Shown here: positions 46,955-56,157 of the stretch, piece after piece | How positions within the stretch are numbered: the first letter of the stretch is position 1 | How the letters are laid out: each line of letters starts with the position of its first letter | From: JBLIRR01 sp049472395 | Lineage (GTDB): Bacteria > SZUA-182 > DTGQ01 > JBLIRR01 | Length of the DNA: 64,000 bases | NCBI GenBank assembly: GCA_049472395.1 | Contig: JBLIRR010000015.1 | Location: 68,088 to 132,087, forward strand | Direction of reading: 5' to 3' | The notes under the pieces: model-generated | Database searches by the model: none | Told to the model about the DNA's origin: nothing | The model's input: only the letters and a program-made list of their open reading frames with translations | Position numbers and translations under genes: made by a program

Positions 46955-47890
46955 TTATCTGAAAAGCTTTTTTGCCAGAATGGTCATTAATACCCAAAAC
47001 ATAAGATATCCAAACACAACTTCAGAGATGACCAGGCACATCCCGAATGATGATGAAGGCAGAATATCTCCAAATCCGAGGGTAGTGAATGTAACAACAC
47101 TAAAATAGAGCCTTTCTATGAATCTCTCAAGTCCTACCAGTCCACGTTCACTTTGCAGGGCTGTAAAATAATAGAAAGAAGCGTATATAATAATTACAAA
47201 AAAACACCAACAGACCCATCGTATCACACTTGTGCCATAGTTGCTCGTGAGTCCCCAGAACCATGTCCATACTTTGACAAAGGTATACTTACTCGTGTAG
47301 GCTTTCCATTTACTATATTCTATGCATAATTGATCACACTCTCCGAGGAAATCCTGTTCATCAAGCATTCGTATAATTTTCTTATATATAATATTAATAT
47401 AATGCGTGCTTAAAGATTCGGCCTCTTGGGTCTTATGATATGGTAAGCCTTTGCTTTGAGAGATTAATTTGCATTGGGCAATAGCCATATCAAATGCTTC
47501 TTTATAAAAGAAACTATCTTCTGGATTATTAAGATTGCATTCCACGCATCGTGTGAATTCAAGACATGCTAATTCATGCCAATTCGGATCATGATCATCC
47601 TCTTTCATGCAAAGGGAAAAGCACTCTCCCGCTATATAATGGTAATGTGCTGCAATCTCCCATTTCTTCCTGTATATGTTCATATTTTGGCTTTCATACC
47701 AGTTAGCCAAATTAGAAAACATACGTGCGGCGTCTTTAAAATTGTTTTGTCTTTTTTGTTCTAGTGCTTCTATTTCGCATTTTTTAATCTTATCTGGAAT
47801 CTGAGGGCCTAAAATAGAAGAAAGGGTATCCTCTAAATAATAATAATTTGTATTGATGGTGCCTTCTTGATTTTTAACCTCTACGCTCAT
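46955..47890 (-). CDS. Two-helix potassium channel with an N-terminal helical domain (copy 2)
   Basis: Predicted cation channel of 311 residues, homologous along its whole length to the protein at 12505-13413. Soluble helical domain at about 1-215 (FKDAARMFSNLANWYESQN, YHYIAGECFSLC, NWHELACLEFTRC), then WFWGLTSNYGTSVIRW, TM1 (about 225-245), pore loop with TLGFGD near 270, and TM2 running almost to the C-terminus. The helical domain is richer in Cys than copy 1. It lies upstream of the pilus operon on the same strand with 173 bp between, so probably its own transcript. ATG start. I found no sigma-54 site here, unlike copy 1. Confidence 0.82.
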   Translation of the reverse strand: MSVEVKNQEGTINTNYYYLEDTLSSILGPQIPDKIKKCEIEALEQKRQNNFKDAARMFSNLANWYESQNMNIYRKKWEIAAHYHYIAGECFSLCMKEDDHDPNWHELACLEFTRCVECNLNNPEDSFFYKEAFDMAIAQCKLISQSKGLPYHKTQEAESLSTHYINIIYKKIIRMLDEQDFLGECDQLCIEYSKWKAYTSKYTFVKVWTWFWGLTSNYGTSVIRWVCWCFFVIIIYASFYYFTALQSERGLVGLERFIERLYFSVVTFTTLGFGDILPSSSFGMCLVISEVVFGYLMFWVLMTILAKKLFR

Positions 47891-47970
47891 CTTGATGCAT
47901 TTATCCCTTTCCCTATACCTCTATTATCGGTCTAATGAAAAGAAGAAAATCGGAGCAGATTCCCCTGCTT

Positions 47971-48078
47971 TTTACCGCTCTACGTCGCTAAAAAGTTCAA
48001 AAGGATCTCGCTTGATTGCTCAGCATATAGCAGGAATCCCCTGTGCTTCAAAGAGGTCACCATACAGAATTTGCCGGG
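47971..48078 (+). repeat. Dispersed repeat, copy A
   Basis: This segment aligns over about 108 bp, with few gaps, to 53167-53276. Shared blocks include TTTAYCGCTC, AAGTTC, ATAGCAGRAATCCC, CTTC and the ACCATA and CAGAATT blocks. It lies upstream of proA in the same orientation as the gene, with a promoter beginning about 14 bp after its end. Confidence 0.65.
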
Positions 48079-48091
48079 ATCGAGGTAGGTC

Positions 48092-48120
48092 TTGAAAAAA
48101 AATAATATTTATGCTATACA
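48092..48120 (+). promoter_or_regulatory. Candidate sigma-70 promoter for proA-thiL
   Basis: TTGAAA (48092-48097), 17-nt spacer, TATACA (48115-48120). Moderate match; the start site would be near 48127, about 70 nt before proA. Confidence 0.4.
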
Positions 48121-48198
48121 GTATGCGATTTAGTAACATTGATGAAAGAGTGGTGAGCGCACTACTTAAATGTATAGAGAGGGGAGTGGTTCAGGGAG

Positions 48199-49461
48199 AT
48201 GACAGAGTCTTTACCGCAATTAATTGAGGATCTGGGAATAAAGGCAAAAGAAACATCATTTCGACTTGCACGAGCAACGACAAAGGAAAAGAATCACGCT
48301 TTGGAGATAATTGCATGTAACCTTCATTCTCAACTATCGGATATTATTGAGGAAAACGAAAAAGATCTTGAAAAAGCCAAGGCGAAAGGCCTTTCTTCTG
48401 CGATGCTGGACCGGCTTACTTTAAATGAGAAGCGCGTGGATCAGATGATAGCCTCTATTGAACAGATTATCGCCCTCCCAGATCCTGTAGGAGAAATCTC
48501 TCATATGAGAGTGAGGCCGAATGGCTTAAGAATAGGACAGATGAGGGTCCCATTAGGAGTTGTGGGATTTATTTATGAATCACGTCCCAATGTCACAATA
48601 GATGCAGCCGCTTTATGTTTAAAGGCAGGATGTGCTATTATTTTAAGGGGAGGCTCTGAGGCAATTAATTCAAATATTTGTCTTACTAACCTCATTCAGC
48701 AAAGTATCAAAAAGGCAGGTTTGCCACCACATGCGGTTCAAATTTTACACTCAATGGACCATAAAGCTGTTACCCTTTTAGTTCAATTAAATAAATATCT
48801 GGATATTATTGTCCCGCGGGGAGGCAGAGCATTAATTGAAAACGTCACCGTACATGCAACTGTTCCGGTAATCAAGCATTATGATGGGATTTGTCATATA
48901 TTTATTGATCAATCTGCAAATATGGATATGGCCACCTCTATTGTAATCAATGCGAAAGTTCAAAGACCCGGAGTGTGCAATGCTTTAGAAACACTGCTCA
49001 TTGATATAAAGATTGCCGATAAGATACTTTTCACACTATCAAATGCGTTAAAGGAGAAGAAAGTAGAGCTTCGGGGATGTGACAGGGCACGAAAGATTGT
49101 GCCGGAATTGATTCCTGCTGCAGAAAAAGACTGGACTACCGAATATCTTGATCTTATTCTTTCCATAAAGATTGTTGATAATCTTGACGAAGCTATAAGC
49201 CATATCAACAGGTACGGTTCTTCACATACAGATGCTATCATTACTGAAAATTATGAAAGAGCCATGAGATTTCTGCAGGAAGTTGACTCTGCGTGCGTAT
49301 TTGTTAATGCCTCGACGCGATTTAGTGATGGATTTGAGTTTGGTATGGGAGCAGAACTGGGCATAAGTACTGATAAATTGCATGTGCGCGGACCTATGGG
49401 ACTTGCTGATCTTACGTGTAAAAAATACATTGTCTTAGGAAGCGGACAGGTTAGGGAGTGA
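48199..49461 (+). CDS. proA: Gamma-glutamyl phosphate reductase
   Basis: NADPH-dependent enzyme of 420 residues that converts glutamyl-5-phosphate to glutamate semialdehyde in proline synthesis. Family motifs: MRVPLGVVGFIYESRPNVT, CLKAGCAIILRGGSEA, and NAKVQRPGVCNALETLLI with the catalytic Cys near 260; C-terminal GAELGISTDKLHVRGPMG. Length is standard. The ATG has GGGAG immediately before it and GGGGAG about 12 nt upstream, so spacing is not ideal. The stop overlaps the thiL GTG by 4 nt. No proB or proC in the window. Confidence 0.96.
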   Translation: MTESLPQLIEDLGIKAKETSFRLARATTKEKNHALEIIACNLHSQLSDIIEENEKDLEKAKAKGLSSAMLDRLTLNEKRVDQMIASIEQIIALPDPVGEISHMRVRPNGLRIGQMRVPLGVVGFIYESRPNVTIDAAALCLKAGCAIILRGGSEAINSNICLTNLIQQSIKKAGLPPHAVQILHSMDHKAVTLLVQLNKYLDIIVPRGGRALIENVTVHATVPVIKHYDGICHIFIDQSANMDMATSIVINAKVQRPGVCNALETLLIDIKIADKILFTLSNALKEKKVELRGCDRARKIVPELIPAAEKDWTTEYLDLILSIKIVDNLDEAISHINRYGSSHTDAIITENYERAMRFLQEVDSACVFVNASTRFSDGFEFGMGAELGISTDKLHVRGPMGLADLTCKKYIVLGSGQVRE

Positions 49462-50525
49462 AAAAGCTCAGAGATCTTGGCGAGCTAGAGCTTGTAGAAC
49501 TAATAAATAAAAAGATTGAGATCGGCACGCAGTGTTCTGGCCGTGAAATGTTGACTCTTGTGAAAGCGAGTGGTGATGATGCAGCAGTCTTAAAGATTTC
49601 AGATACTACAAGTCTTCTCATCTCTAAAGACCTTCTCATAGAGCGTATTCATTTTTTGAAGGAAAATATTATTCCGAAACAGCTTGCTCAAAAGGCACTT
49701 GCTGTAAATATAAGCGATATTGCTGCCATGGGGGGCAAGCCTGGCTGGGTTCTCATCGGATTTGCCGGACCTGGTGATACGTCATTATCCTTTATCACAG
49801 ATCTATATGATGCGTTTATGGAAGTATGCGCATTTTATGGTCTAAAAATTATAGGGGGAGATACAAGTTCATCCCCTGGTCCGATTGTGCTTTCAATTAC
49901 AATAGTAGGTCTTATGAGCACAAATAAGATAATATATCGAAGCGGGGCACAGGAGGGAGACCGTATAATGGTATCCGGTATTCTCGGAGGGGCAAGGATC
50001 GGGTTAAGCCTATTACAGGAGATGAAGAAACACGAGGAGCATAAAGAGAAAGACAGTATGATGAGGGAGGTAAAAAACCGGTTAATTCAAAGGCATTATG
50101 CCCCAACTCCAAGGGTTGATATTGGTACATTACTTGCCGAGAATGAATTGGCAACTGCAATGATAGATGTAAGCGATGGATTAATTCAAGATCTTGGACA
50201 TATGTGCAGGCTCTCTCATGTAGGGGCGGTAATAAAAAAAAATGATGTTCCCGTGGATCCTGATGTCATCACCTTGGGGGATGTAAGCGGAGAAGATCCT
50301 TACGATGCGGCATTGCGTGGAGGTGAGGATTATGAGCTTCTCTTTACCGTGACAGAAGAGAAGAAAAGCTTTGTGCAACGCTTTATATTTGAAAAAACAG
50401 GGAACAAAATAACAGATATTGGGTATATAATCCCTTCTGCATTAAATGAAATTAAAATTGAAGATAAGAGAGGGCAATATTGCGGAGCACTCTATAAAGG
50501 ATTTGATCATTTTAAGGGGAAATAA
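49458..50525 (+). CDS. thiL: Thiamine-monophosphate kinase
   Basis: Enzyme of 355 residues that phosphorylates thiamine monophosphate to thiamine diphosphate. Motifs: GDDAAVLKI, SKDLLIERIHFL, LAVNISDIAAMGGKPGWVLI, GGDTSSSPGPIVLSI, MIDVSDGLIQDLGHM and GGEDYELLFTV. These are the metal/ATP sites of the PurM-like fold. GTG start within the GTGA overlap with proA. It converges on the SpoU methyltransferase gene with 9 bp between stops. The pairing with proA is not a usual pathway link. Confidence 0.95.
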   Translation: MKKLRDLGELELVELINKKIEIGTQCSGREMLTLVKASGDDAAVLKISDTTSLLISKDLLIERIHFLKENIIPKQLAQKALAVNISDIAAMGGKPGWVLIGFAGPGDTSLSFITDLYDAFMEVCAFYGLKIIGGDTSSSPGPIVLSITIVGLMSTNKIIYRSGAQEGDRIMVSGILGGARIGLSLLQEMKKHEEHKEKDSMMREVKNRLIQRHYAPTPRVDIGTLLAENELATAMIDVSDGLIQDLGHMCRLSHVGAVIKKNDVPVDPDVITLGDVSGEDPYDAALRGGEDYELLFTVTEEKKSFVQRFIFEKTGNKITDIGYIIPSALNEIKIEDKRGQYCGALYKGFDHFKGK

Positions 50526-50534
50526 TATTTATCA

Positions 50535-51395
50535 TTATTCTTCGCATGCTAAATATTGTCGTACCATCTCATAGAGGACAATTGAAGTTGCAGAGGATAC
50601 ATTTATTGAATTTTTATACCCATACCGGGGAATTTGTATATAATAATCGCATTGATCTAAGATAGTGCCCGCAATTCCCAGTTCTTCATTTCCTATAATA
50701 AGAGCTGCCCGCGTAGGATAGCGAAAGTTGAAGTAATAGGGCGCGTGAGAGATGGTTTCAAGCCCAATAACCGGAATATGCTTTTGTTTTACATACGCAA
50801 TGGCGTCTTCTGTCTTGTCAAAATATTTCCAGCTTACATAATGTGTGGCGCCCATAGAAGCGCGTTCTAATTTTCTATGCGGCGGGCACACTGAGAATCC
50901 GCATAATAGTATTTGTGAGACACGCACAGCATCCGCGGTACGAAAAATTGAGCCGATATTAAAAGGGGACCTGAGGTTGTCCAAAATAATATAAATGGGC
51001 CAGGGGCTTGATTTTAATGCCCTTGCTGCATTGTCAAAATTGTGTTCAAGAAATTCATAATCAGATATCGTTATACCAGCAATTGAGAGAAGCTGAAAAT
51101 AATAATCATTTAGTTTTCTAATGATGTGGCGGGTATTTTTAGTATTAATATCAATATGTTTTACTCCCTCTTTTATTTCTTCTAAGAGAATTTGCGAGGA
51201 TGAAGGGAGAGTAACCTCAAGATAGTCTAAATATAAAGAAGCTTTTTTATATTTTTTTTGAACCTCTGATAGAGTGCTTTTACACAATAACGTCTGTTCC
51301 AGGTCTCTTAAATGCGCGGCTATCACGAGAAGTCTTTTTTTCTTACTCAGAGAATTAAATTTTGCTTTGCTCCATTGCTTGTGAAAAAAATCCAT
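50535..51395 (-). CDS. TrmH/SpoU family RNA 2'-O-methyltransferase
   Basis: SAM-dependent SPOUT-class methyltransferase of 286 residues. A helical N-terminal extension (1-150) precedes the SpoU domain: motif 1 LDNLRSPFNIGSIFRTADA, motif 2 ALIIGNEELGI, motif 3 IPRYGYKNSINVSSATSIVL. These show a trefoil-knot enzyme acting on tRNA or rRNA; the target cannot be told. Motif 1 has the conserved Asn-Arg pair. ATG start. The N-terminal extension differs from the L30e-like substrate domain of RlmB. Confidence 0.88.
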   Translation of the reverse strand: MDFFHKQWSKAKFNSLSKKKRLLVIAAHLRDLEQTLLCKSTLSEVQKKYKKASLYLDYLEVTLPSSSQILLEEIKEGVKHIDINTKNTRHIIRKLNDYYFQLLSIAGITISDYEFLEHNFDNAARALKSSPWPIYIILDNLRSPFNIGSIFRTADAVRVSQILLCGFSVCPPHRKLERASMGATHYVSWKYFDKTEDAIAYVKQKHIPVIGLETISHAPYYFNFRYPTRAALIIGNEELGIAGTILDQCDYYIQIPRYGYKNSINVSSATSIVLYEMVRQYLACEE

Positions 51396-51539
51396 AATAA
51401 CTCAAGTTCAGCATAATAATATATAATTTCAAAGTAAATAGAACATTTTATATAATAGTGGCGATAAATAATACTATAAAGGAAAAGAGAGAGCAACTTT
51501 TCAAGATTGGAAGTGCGAGAGAAGAGAGACTATAGAGGC

Positions 51540-53147
51540 ATGGCTAAAAAATTTTTTAAATCAATTTTTGATGATATATCAGAGGGGATTTGCATTATAA
51601 AAGAGGATAGGATTTGGTATATAAATGGCACAGTGAAAGAGCAATTTGGCGATATAGTAGATCAATGGTGCTATAGCGTATTTTATAATAGGAAGTGTAG
51701 ATGTAATGAGTGCCCTTCTGTTGATCTTGAAAAAACAATATGCAGGGAGCAATTAAGTTCCCCTACTACAAAACAGACCTTTACTATTTTAAAGTCATCA
51801 ATTAAATATAAAGAGGATACTGTCTATCGTCTCATAACCTTTCGTAAAGTAAATGAGAGTAATCAAGAAAAAATGGAAGAGTATTATGAAAGATTAATAA
51901 AAGCTAATAAGGAACTAAAACGGGTTAATGATCGTCTTTTGGCTGCCAATAAAAGATTAGAAGGACTTTCAATAAAAGATGAACTAACCGGATTATACAA
52001 TCATCGTTATTTTTGGGAATCCCTTGATTTAGAATTTAAACGAGCAAGCCGTTACCATACCTCACTCTCGTGTATTATGTTAGATATAGATTTTTTTAAA
52101 ACTGTTAATGATTTGGGAAGCCATGCATTTGGCGATTATGTGTTGAAACAGATTGGCAACTTAATATCTTCAGCGCTGAGGTCTATTGATGTTGCAGCCC
52201 GATACGGGGGGGAGGAGTTTGCGGTAATTTTGCCATCTACGGACTATAATGGTGCCCGTATAATATCAAATAAAATAAAGGAAAAGATCCAATTATATTC
52301 TTTTAAGAAGGATAGTATCTCTATGGATATTACAGTAAGCATTGGCCTTGCGTCCTTCCCGGAAGACCAGGTAAAAAAGAAAAACGATCTTGTGCACATG
52401 GCGGATCATGCATTATATTTTGCCAAAAGAAAAGGGCGAAATATGTTATGCCTTTATCATGAAATAGTGAATCACGATAAAGATATAGAGGTAGGGAAGG
52501 AAAAGCTCAATGATTTTAGCTTTAAAATCAGGGATATTTTGAGAGAAGTAAAAAGAACCTATATTGCTACAACAAAGAATTTGATTTTTACTGTTGAAGA
52601 GAGTGATAAATACAGAAAGAACCATTCTGCATTGGTTTCCTATTATGCCGCTCGCATTGCGGAATTTATCTCCTTAAGTAAGGATCAAATTGAGACAATC
52701 GCTTATTCTGGCCTATTACATGATGTCGGCAGACTAGGAATTAATCCGAATTTATTGAATAAGCCAGAGCGACTCACTGATAGTGAATTTGATATAGTAA
52801 AAAAACATCCTAAATTGGGGGCTGAAATGATTCGCCCTTTCAAACATTTACAGAGTGAATATTACAACATACTGCATCATCATGAATATTATAATGGAAC
52901 AGGATACCCATATAATTTAAAAGGAGAGGATATACCATTAGGAGCCCGAATAGTATGCTTAGCAGATGCCTTTGTGGCTATGATGGCTTTACGACCTTAT
53001 CGCAAGGCCTATTCTCTTCAAAAGATAAAACAGGAAATCATTTCAAAAGCCGGTGTTCAATTTGATCCTCATCTCGTATGGCCATTACTCAAAATAATAG
53101 AAGAGGGAGATTCCCCTAAGCACTGTTTTCATTGGGTTGACCACTAA
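51540..53147 (+). CDS. PAS-like/GGDEF/HD-GYP cyclic-di-GMP enzyme
   Basis: Bifunctional c-di-GMP protein of 535 residues. A PAS-like sensor (about 1-105, with a Cys-rich patch CYSVFYNRKCRCNECP that may bind metal), a coiled coil (110-140), a GGDEF domain with intact GGEEF (about 222-226) and I-site RSID, and an HD-GYP domain with HDVGR (about 394) and HHEYYNGTGYP (about 445-457). Both catalytic domains look active; Lys of the usual HDIGK is Arg. The ATG at 51540 has poor spacing to AGAGG; TTG at 51507 and GTG at 51513 are alternatives. No membrane segment. Confidence 0.9.
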   Translation: MAKKFFKSIFDDISEGICIIKEDRIWYINGTVKEQFGDIVDQWCYSVFYNRKCRCNECPSVDLEKTICREQLSSPTTKQTFTILKSSIKYKEDTVYRLITFRKVNESNQEKMEEYYERLIKANKELKRVNDRLLAANKRLEGLSIKDELTGLYNHRYFWESLDLEFKRASRYHTSLSCIMLDIDFFKTVNDLGSHAFGDYVLKQIGNLISSALRSIDVAARYGGEEFAVILPSTDYNGARIISNKIKEKIQLYSFKKDSISMDITVSIGLASFPEDQVKKKNDLVHMADHALYFAKRKGRNMLCLYHEIVNHDKDIEVGKEKLNDFSFKIRDILREVKRTYIATTKNLIFTVEESDKYRKNHSALVSYYAARIAEFISLSKDQIETIAYSGLLHDVGRLGINPNLLNKPERLTDSEFDIVKKHPKLGAEMIRPFKHLQSEYYNILHHHEYYNGTGYPYNLKGEDIPLGARIVCLADAFVAMMALRPYRKAYSLQKIKQEIISKAGVQFDPHLVWPLLKIIEEGDSPKHCFHWVDH

Positions 53148-53166
53148 GAGAATCGTTTACAATTTT

Positions 53167-53276
53167 TTATCGCTCCTTGTTGCCAACAAGTTCTATAGAA
53201 GACCTCACTCCATCGCTTCACAAATAGCAGAAATCCCTGGTACTTCTATGAAAGAACCATAACAGAATTGCTGGCG
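53167..53276 (+). repeat. Dispersed repeat, copy B
   Basis: Homologous to 47971-48078 over the whole length and to 16978-17042 over its right half (core AGAAATCCCTGGTACTTCT). It sits in the gap between the GGDEF/HD-GYP gene and ileS, oriented toward ileS, and ends 4 bp before the -35 box of the ileS promoter. Confidence 0.65.
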
Positions 53277-53280
53277 CTAT

Positions 53281-53310
53281 TTGACATGTATTGCTTATTA
53301 ATGGTATAGT
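53281..53310 (+). promoter_or_regulatory. Sigma-70 promoter for ileS
   Basis: A perfect TTGACA (53281-53286), 18-nt spacer and TATAGT (53305-53310). The start site would be near 53317, about 42 nt ahead of the ileS ATG. No T-box leader fits in this space. Confidence 0.65.
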
Positions 53311-53358
53311 TAAGCACTATTATATTTTGAAAGATTAAGTGCATTGAGGCATAATTAT

Positions 53359-56157
53359 ATGGATTATAAAACAACATTAAATTTACCAAAAACGGATTTT
53401 CCCATGAAAGCCAATTTGAGTCAGAGAGAGCCTTTATTTTTGGCAAAATGGGATAAGATGGATATTTATAATAAAATAAAACAAAAATCTGAAGAAGACC
53501 CACAATTCATATTGCATGATGGCCCTCCCTATCCAAATGGTAATATTCATATGGGGCATGCTTTGAATAAGATACTAAAAGATCTTATTATAAAATCAAA
53601 AACCATGTCCGGACATCAGGCTCATTATATCCCTGGATGGGATTGTCATGGGCTTCCGATTGAGCATAAGGTCGAACAGGAACTGACGGAAAAAAAAGCA
53701 TCTATTACTGTTCATGAGGTAAGGGCCAAATGCAGGGAGTATGCGTTAAAATATGTAGAAATCCAAAAGAGAGAATTTAAACGCCTCGGTGTTTTTGGGG
53801 AGTGGGACAGGCCTTATTTAACTGCAGATCCTCGGTATGAAGCAACAATAATTCGGGAGTTTGCCAAGTTTATTAAAACAGAATCTGTGTATAAAGGATA
53901 TAAACCAGTCCATTGGTGCGCCTCCTGCCAGACAGCCCTTGCTGAAGCGGAAGTAGAATATGAAGATCATAGGTCATTTTCCATTTATGTACGTTTTAAA
54001 ATCTCCTCAGACTATAATGATCTTTGGCCGGATTTAATTGGGAAATCCATATATATCCTCATATGGACCACAACACCTTGGACTCTCCCGGCGAATCTCG
54101 CTGTTGCCGTTCATCCAGATATTGAATACGGTATATTTCAGTATGAGGACGCTTATTATATTATGGCAACAAAAATGGCGGAAAACGTGAGTAGTGTGTT
54201 AGAGTACCCCTTCTCCTCTCCACAATATGTCTTTACAGGCGTTAAAATAGAAGGATTAAGTTTTCGCCACCCATTTATTGAAAGAAATTCTCAGGTCATT
54301 TGTGCTCCTTTTGTGACCCTGGAGCAAGGATCAGGCTGTGTTCATATAGCTCCTGGTCATGGGCAGGAAGATTATGAAATCGGATTAAAATATGGATTGG
54401 AAGTATTTACACCTGTGGATGGAGAAGGTAAATTTACTGCGGAGGCCGGAGACCTTGAAGGATTAAATGTTTTTAAAGCAAATGACGTGATTATCAAGCG
54501 TATGGAGGAAAATGCTTCATTAATAAAGAAAGAATTAATGACTCATTCTTATCCTCATTGCTGGCGATGCAAGAAACCGATTATTTTCAGGGCGACAGAA
54601 CAATGGTTTATTTCCATGGAAAAAAATCATTTAAGAAAAAAGGCGCTTGAGGAGATAAAAAAGACAATGTGGATCCCTGCCTGGGGAGAAAATAGAATCA
54701 CCGGAATGATACAAGATAGACCGGATTGGTGTATATCGCGTCAAAGATTCTGGGGTGTCCCATTGATAATATTTTATTGCAGTGCATGTCGATATACACT
54801 CATGGATGCTGACGTAATAGAACATATTGCTCAACAGGTTGCTGACAATGGCATGGATATTTGGTTTCAAAAATCTTCAGAAGAGCTTCTTCCCGCAGGG
54901 ATACGTTGTCCCGAATGTGGTAATGGAGAATTTGCAAAAGAGATGGATATTATTGACGTATGGTTTGAATCGGGTGTGAGCCATGCGGCAGTATTAGAGC
55001 ATTATGAAGATATGCGGTGGCCTGCGGATTTGTATTTGGAGGGAAGCGATCAACATCGTGGATGGTTTCATAGCTCACTATTAACCGCTGTTAATAATAG
55101 AGGAAGCGCCCCCTATAAAGGTATATTAACTCATGGTTTTGTCGTTGATGGCGAGGGGAAGAAGATGTCTAAATCAGCGGGCAATGTTATTTCTCCCCAA
55201 GAAGTCATCACAAAATATGGCGCTGAGATAATAAGGATCTGGGTGGCAGCACAGGATTACAGAGAGGATATGCGAGTATGTGAAGAAATATTGAAACGAC
55301 TTGCTGAGTCATATCGCAGGATTCGAAACACATGTCGGTTTATCCTGGGCAACCTCAATGATTTTAACTCGAATGAAGACACTATTCCTTATGAAGAAAG
55401 AGATGAGCTCGATCAATGGGTTCTTCATCAACTTCAAAAGCTTAAGAGCACTATCTTGAAAGCATATCAAGACTATCAGTTTCATTTAGTATTTTATTGG
55501 CTTCATAACTTTTGCGCGGTGACATTAAGCGCACTCTATTTAGATGCCTCTAAGGATCGCCTCTATACCTCAAAACCACACGAAAAAACAAGAAAATCAG
55601 CCCAGTCCACAATGAATGACATTTTACATGCCCTTGTTCGTTTAATGGCCCCTATTATGTCTTTTACGGCAGAAGAGATTTGGGACCATATTCCATCTGA
55701 GTCGCGACAAGGTATTCAAAGTATTCATTTATGTTCGTTCCCGGAAGTAAACGAGACCTTTCAAAATGATGTATTAAATGAACGGTGGGAAAAGCTTCTT
55801 GGAATTAGAGCTGATATTGCCAAGAGTTTAGAGAGTGCCCGGTCAAAAAAAATTATTGGGCACCCCTTGGACGCAAAGGTTTCTCTTTGCCTTGGTGAAA
55901 ATAAGGAGTTATTCGAGTTTTTAAATCCTTATCAAGAAGAACTGAAAACTATATTAATCATTTCTGATTTGGAGATACTCTCAGGAAAGACAGCCTTTCA
56001 AGAGTGGGAACAAAGTGCTACATATGAGAATCTATGGATCAAGGTAGAAAAAGCACAAGGTCAGAAATGTGAACGTTGTTGGAAATATAGCACTACTGTT
56101 GGTCAGAATAAAGATCATATTTCATTATGTGACAGATGCGCCACGAAAATCGTTTAA
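53359..56157 (+). CDS. ileS: Isoleucyl-tRNA synthetase
   Basis: Class I aminoacyl-tRNA synthetase of 932 residues. HIGH motif variant as GNIHMGHALNK (HMGH near 64), CP1 editing domain (TTTPWTLPANLAV, GHGQEDYEIG), WFISMEKN, KMSKS at about 602 (GKKMSKSAGNV), anticodon-binding domain, and a C-terminal zinc site (CERC near 904 and CDRC near 924). This is the bacterial type. The ATG at 53359 has GAGG 10 nt upstream; a TTG 15 nt earlier overlaps that site. Its end overlaps lspA by 22 nt. Confidence 0.97.
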   Translation: MDYKTTLNLPKTDFPMKANLSQREPLFLAKWDKMDIYNKIKQKSEEDPQFILHDGPPYPNGNIHMGHALNKILKDLIIKSKTMSGHQAHYIPGWDCHGLPIEHKVEQELTEKKASITVHEVRAKCREYALKYVEIQKREFKRLGVFGEWDRPYLTADPRYEATIIREFAKFIKTESVYKGYKPVHWCASCQTALAEAEVEYEDHRSFSIYVRFKISSDYNDLWPDLIGKSIYILIWTTTPWTLPANLAVAVHPDIEYGIFQYEDAYYIMATKMAENVSSVLEYPFSSPQYVFTGVKIEGLSFRHPFIERNSQVICAPFVTLEQGSGCVHIAPGHGQEDYEIGLKYGLEVFTPVDGEGKFTAEAGDLEGLNVFKANDVIIKRMEENASLIKKELMTHSYPHCWRCKKPIIFRATEQWFISMEKNHLRKKALEEIKKTMWIPAWGENRITGMIQDRPDWCISRQRFWGVPLIIFYCSACRYTLMDADVIEHIAQQVADNGMDIWFQKSSEELLPAGIRCPECGNGEFAKEMDIIDVWFESGVSHAAVLEHYEDMRWPADLYLEGSDQHRGWFHSSLLTAVNNRGSAPYKGILTHGFVVDGEGKKMSKSAGNVISPQEVITKYGAEIIRIWVAAQDYREDMRVCEEILKRLAESYRRIRNTCRFILGNLNDFNSNEDTIPYEERDELDQWVLHQLQKLKSTILKAYQDYQFHLVFYWLHNFCAVTLSALYLDASKDRLYTSKPHEKTRKSAQSTMNDILHALVRLMAPIMSFTAEEIWDHIPSESRQGIQSIHLCSFPEVNETFQNDVLNERWEKLLGIRADIAKSLESARSKKIIGHPLDAKVSLCLGENKELFEFLNPYQEELKTILIISDLEILSGKTAFQEWEQSATYENLWIKVEKAQGQKCERCWKYSTTVGQNKDHISLCDRCATKIV

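Larger units (their letters stand above)
47891..48198. other. 308-bp intergenic region between channel 2 and proA
   Basis: No convincing gene. It contains dispersed repeat copy A (47971-48078) and a sigma-70-like promoter (48092-48120) directed toward proA. The rest is AT-rich and unremarkable. A 67-codon open frame through the repeat is judged spurious, because the homologous copies do not keep it open. Confidence 0.6.

Noticed and set aside
48033..48046. GG-N10-GC inside dispersed repeat copy A, as a sigma-54 promoter
   Set aside because: The other repeat copies do not keep GG or GC at these positions, and the flanking boxes do not match TTGGCA or TTGCA.
47892..48095. 67-codon open frame over the repeat, as a small gene
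   Set aside because: The homologous segment upstream of ileS carries stops in the corresponding frame, so coding is not conserved.
51481..51494. GG-N10-GC upstream of the GGDEF/HD-GYP gene
   Set aside because: The boxes are AAGGAA and AGAGCA, in a purine-rich stretch that fits a ribosome-binding region better. Only the spacing matches.
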